DNA from: Symsagittifera roscoffensis
Taxonomy: Eukaryota; Xenacoelomorpha; Acoela; Convolutidae
Assembly: GCF_963678635.1 (NCBI RefSeq)
Contig: NC_087065.1
Span: 75,927,786-75,991,785, forward strand
Length of the DNA: 64,000 nucleotides
Reading direction: 5' to 3'
Shown piece by piece: positions 61,551 through 64,000 of the stretch. Each line of letters starts with the position of its first letter. Position 1 is the stretch's first letter. A program made the position numbers and the translations under genes. The notes below the pieces were generated by a model. That model did no database searches, was not told the DNA's origin, and was given only the letters and a program-made list of their open reading frames with translations.

Positions 61551-62980
61551 GAAATGCAGGTCTCGTCAGGATCTGGAAGATTGACAATCCCGGACCCGAG
61601 TGATACCCTGGGTGACCCTTTACACGAAAGGACTATGAGACAGCTGGTTCAAGCCGCTGGTCGGATCGTCGCCAAAAGGAATGCGCCAGGTTCCGGGGTG
61701 ACTCACCCTATGGTTCAAGTGACATTGCAGGCAGATTAAAACTCTCTGCAGGAGTAGCTAAAAGATTTGAAGCCATCTCTGGTACGACCACAGAGTCAGG
61801 ACAAGGCTCCAGCAGGCACATAAGGAAAACGCCGATGAAGAAGGTGCACCGAAGTACTGAATGTGCATCGAAGAATCCCGGATGCTGACTCGCGAGCCTG
61901 CTTTAACGGTTCGAAATGGAGCCCAGCGATAAAAATTCAACAGCCACACCTCGGTACCTCACATTTGACGTTGCGCGACATCCTTAGTTTTCCTGTCTTT
62001 TTGTCCATTAGTCGCTGAGTGTCTTTGCTTCGAATCGAAAGTTCCAAATTATTTCTTCAAACATTTCCAGCCTTTCGTTTTCAAGTTTTTTTCAATTATC
62101 AATCTTCATTTTGTTGTCGTATCGTGCACTCGCATTACTAAATAAAATTGAAATAATTGCTGATCAAATAACACATTGCTCCAAATAGAAAAACTTCATA
62201 ATTTACAAAAAGCAAATAAAAAAGTTGTGTCGTTCGACCAGAATGGCGTCAAAATTAGAACAACTCCAACTACTTATTTTCAAGCAGTTTGATTGCACGA
62301 TATGCCATTTTTGACAATTAATAGTCTTATTTCTTAAAAAGAACAAATCGGGAAGTGTTAGTTTGTTAGTTTTTGAAAGTAGTTTGAAAATAAAGACAAA
62401 AAACTACCTTGAAACTTTGCAAAAACTGAATTCCGCAAAAGTCAGAAGAATGGTTTTTGCTGAGAGAAAATCGACGACATTGACAGAGAAAACGATTGAA
62501 ACCAGGATTATCAATATTCGATGAAGCGACACTCCGAACTTCAACGATTGTACAGTTACAAAATCATTACTATTGAGTACATGGATTAAAAAGGCTGGCC
62601 GGAGATATGGCAACCCTCTCTGATCGTGATGACGACGCTTCTTCACGAATATCGAAGAAACCGGAGGGGTCCGGAGTTATGAATGGAAACTATGATTTAA
62701 AAAAATTTAGCTTTCACCGGGAATAATCTGATTTTAATTTTCTTAACATCAAATTCGTTTTCAGATAATGAGAAGCTAGGAGTTATTAATGAGAAGCTAG
62801 GGGGAGAAGGTTGATCCATCTCCAGTGGATAGGAATAAAAACAAGACTTATGTAGTACCTTAATAGTAAAAGAATACTGCTCCTGTTTTTAGAAGTAATC
62901 TCGCGGTCTGGGATACTGAGATCCAATTTTCATATGTAACTCAAGTAATTTCTGCGGTTCGGCCGACAGCCTTAGATAGT
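61551..62980. repeat. 1434-bp tandem duplication, copy 2
   Basis: It is the second copy of the preceding unit and ends in the same CCTTAGATA. The 61-codon frame is at 61554-61739. A short deletion near 62580 is the main length difference. Confidence 0.85.
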
Positions 62981-63585
62981 AACGGTCTTGTGGATCCGAT
63001 TTAACGAGGACCACGTTGAAATGGCTATGGCAGAGACGGTTGAAAGCACTTTAACTTCTTTTTAGGTACTAACCAGTCGTTTAAGTGTCTAGCTTTACTT
63101 TCCGTCAGTAATAACTTCGGGCGATACAAGAAAACAGTTTATCTTTTTGTTTTGCATGTCAGTTGGCTTTTGGTTTTTCTTTCCTCTTTTTTAAGCGCTT
63201 CTCCAAAATAAAGCTTCGAATGTTTTGTTTGTTTTTGATATCGCCTGCAGAAACAAACAGCCTTAGATAGTAACGTTCTATCTAAAGCCGACAGCCTTAG
63301 ATAGTAACCGTCTTGTGGATCCGATTTAACGAGGACCACATTGAAATGGCTATGACAGAGACGGTTGAAAGCACTTTAACTTCTTTTTAGGCACTAACCA
63401 GTCGCTTAAGTGTCTAGCTTTACTTTCCGTCAGTAATTACTTCGGGCGAATGATACAAGAAAACAGTTTATCTTTTTGTTTTGCATGTCAGTTGGCTTTT
63501 GGTTTTTCCTTCCTTGTTTTTGAGCGCTTCTCCAAAATAAAGCTTCGAATGTTTTGTTTGTTTTTGATATCGCCTGCAGAAATTG
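62960..63585. repeat. About 325-bp tandem duplication
   Basis: GCCGACAGCCTTAGATAGTA, then CGTCTTGTGGATCCG, occurs near 62963 and 63287. Both copies run to TTTTTGATATCGCCTGCAG (near 63250 and 63580). The same CCTTAGATA motif marks the ends of the 1434-bp units, so it seems to be the recombination point of this cluster. Confidence 0.75.
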
Positions 63586-64000
63586 TATCTAGAGGACAGA
63601 CGAGGTATGGACATTAGTTTCTCGTCTATGAATAAGCCTGCCTCCTGTTGCTTCCTTTTTGATAACCAATTTTTTGGCGTTTTTTGGCAAAGTTTTCCGT
63701 TTTTAATTCCTTAAGGCTTTTGGAGAACCCGGCAGATCGTCTTGGTCGGACGTACAAATTTGCCTATATTCTCGATGTGAAAGGCTAGATGATTTCAAGA
63801 AAACGTTTTTTGCAACAGATCTGACGTGATTGCTTTGATGGGGAGAGATGATGTTGCTTATCGCGTCGCCCCAGGTAACGATAAATTTTTCATTCATTCC
63901 GTGTATAAATCTAAGATTGAAATTGTCGAATCAGGAGCTTAGAATTGCATTTGGACTCCGCCCAGGTTGTAAAATTTGTGAAAAGCATAGACGCGTTTGC
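63586..64000. other. Non-coding window end
   Basis: About 400 bases with no recognisable gene or repeat. A 64-codon frame on the minus strand (63703-63897) lacks any motif. Confidence 0.4.

Overview
The window is AT-rich eukaryotic DNA, almost certainly from an invertebrate animal. It carries spliced exons of a rhodopsin-class (seven-helix) peptide-type receptor with very long introns, a complete giant LTR retrotransposon, a large satellite-like array and many small transposon relics. No prokaryotic operon, rRNA or intact tRNA gene was seen. The species cannot be named from the sequence.

Region 1 (1-5303) is non-coding and holds degenerate tandem and inverted repeats. Region 2 (5304-24221) is one intact 18,918-bp Ty3/gypsy-type element. 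Its two 408-bp LTRs are identical by eye, start TG and end CA, and are flanked by the 4-bp duplication ATAA. It encodes a basic 155-aa protein, a single 2740-aa Gag-Pol with all catalytic motifs present, two overlapping hydrophobic mini-ORFs, a 377-codon open frame with no ATG, an 872-aa envelope-like membrane glycoprotein, and a last frame interrupted by one TAA. Several of these genes overlap by a few bases, as in viruses. A consensus splice donor, branch site and acceptor follow the last stop. The roughly 8.2 kb between pol and the 3' LTR is the most unusual part of the window.

Region 3 (25255-50655) holds five + strand exons of the receptor gene, whose phases join without conflict: TM3, TM4, ECL2 plus TM5, a linker of ICL3, and ICL3-TM6-TM7-tail, followed by a poly(A) signal. 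The exons for TM1 and TM2 were not found and probably lie upstream. The intron inside the E/DRY-type codon is 18.6 kb long. It contains an approximately 12.6-kb domain built on a 21-bp unit, organised into monomers of about 0.8-1.1 kb, and duplicated as a block with an 8.64-kb offset. The retroelement may lie in an upstream intron of the same gene or just 5' of it.

Region 4 (50656-64000) has no confident gene. It has tRNA-like (SINE) fragments, a MITE with C/G runs, one ambiguous exon-like segment near 57.1-57.36 kb, and a GC-richer mobile-element-like segment followed by 1.43-kb and 0.33-kb tandem duplications.

Functionally, the retroelement is a self-contained unit: LTR promoter and terminator, Gag-Pol for particle formation, reverse transcription and integration, and an envelope for possible cell-to-cell transfer. 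The receptor is an independent host gene in which the repeats sit as intron cargo.
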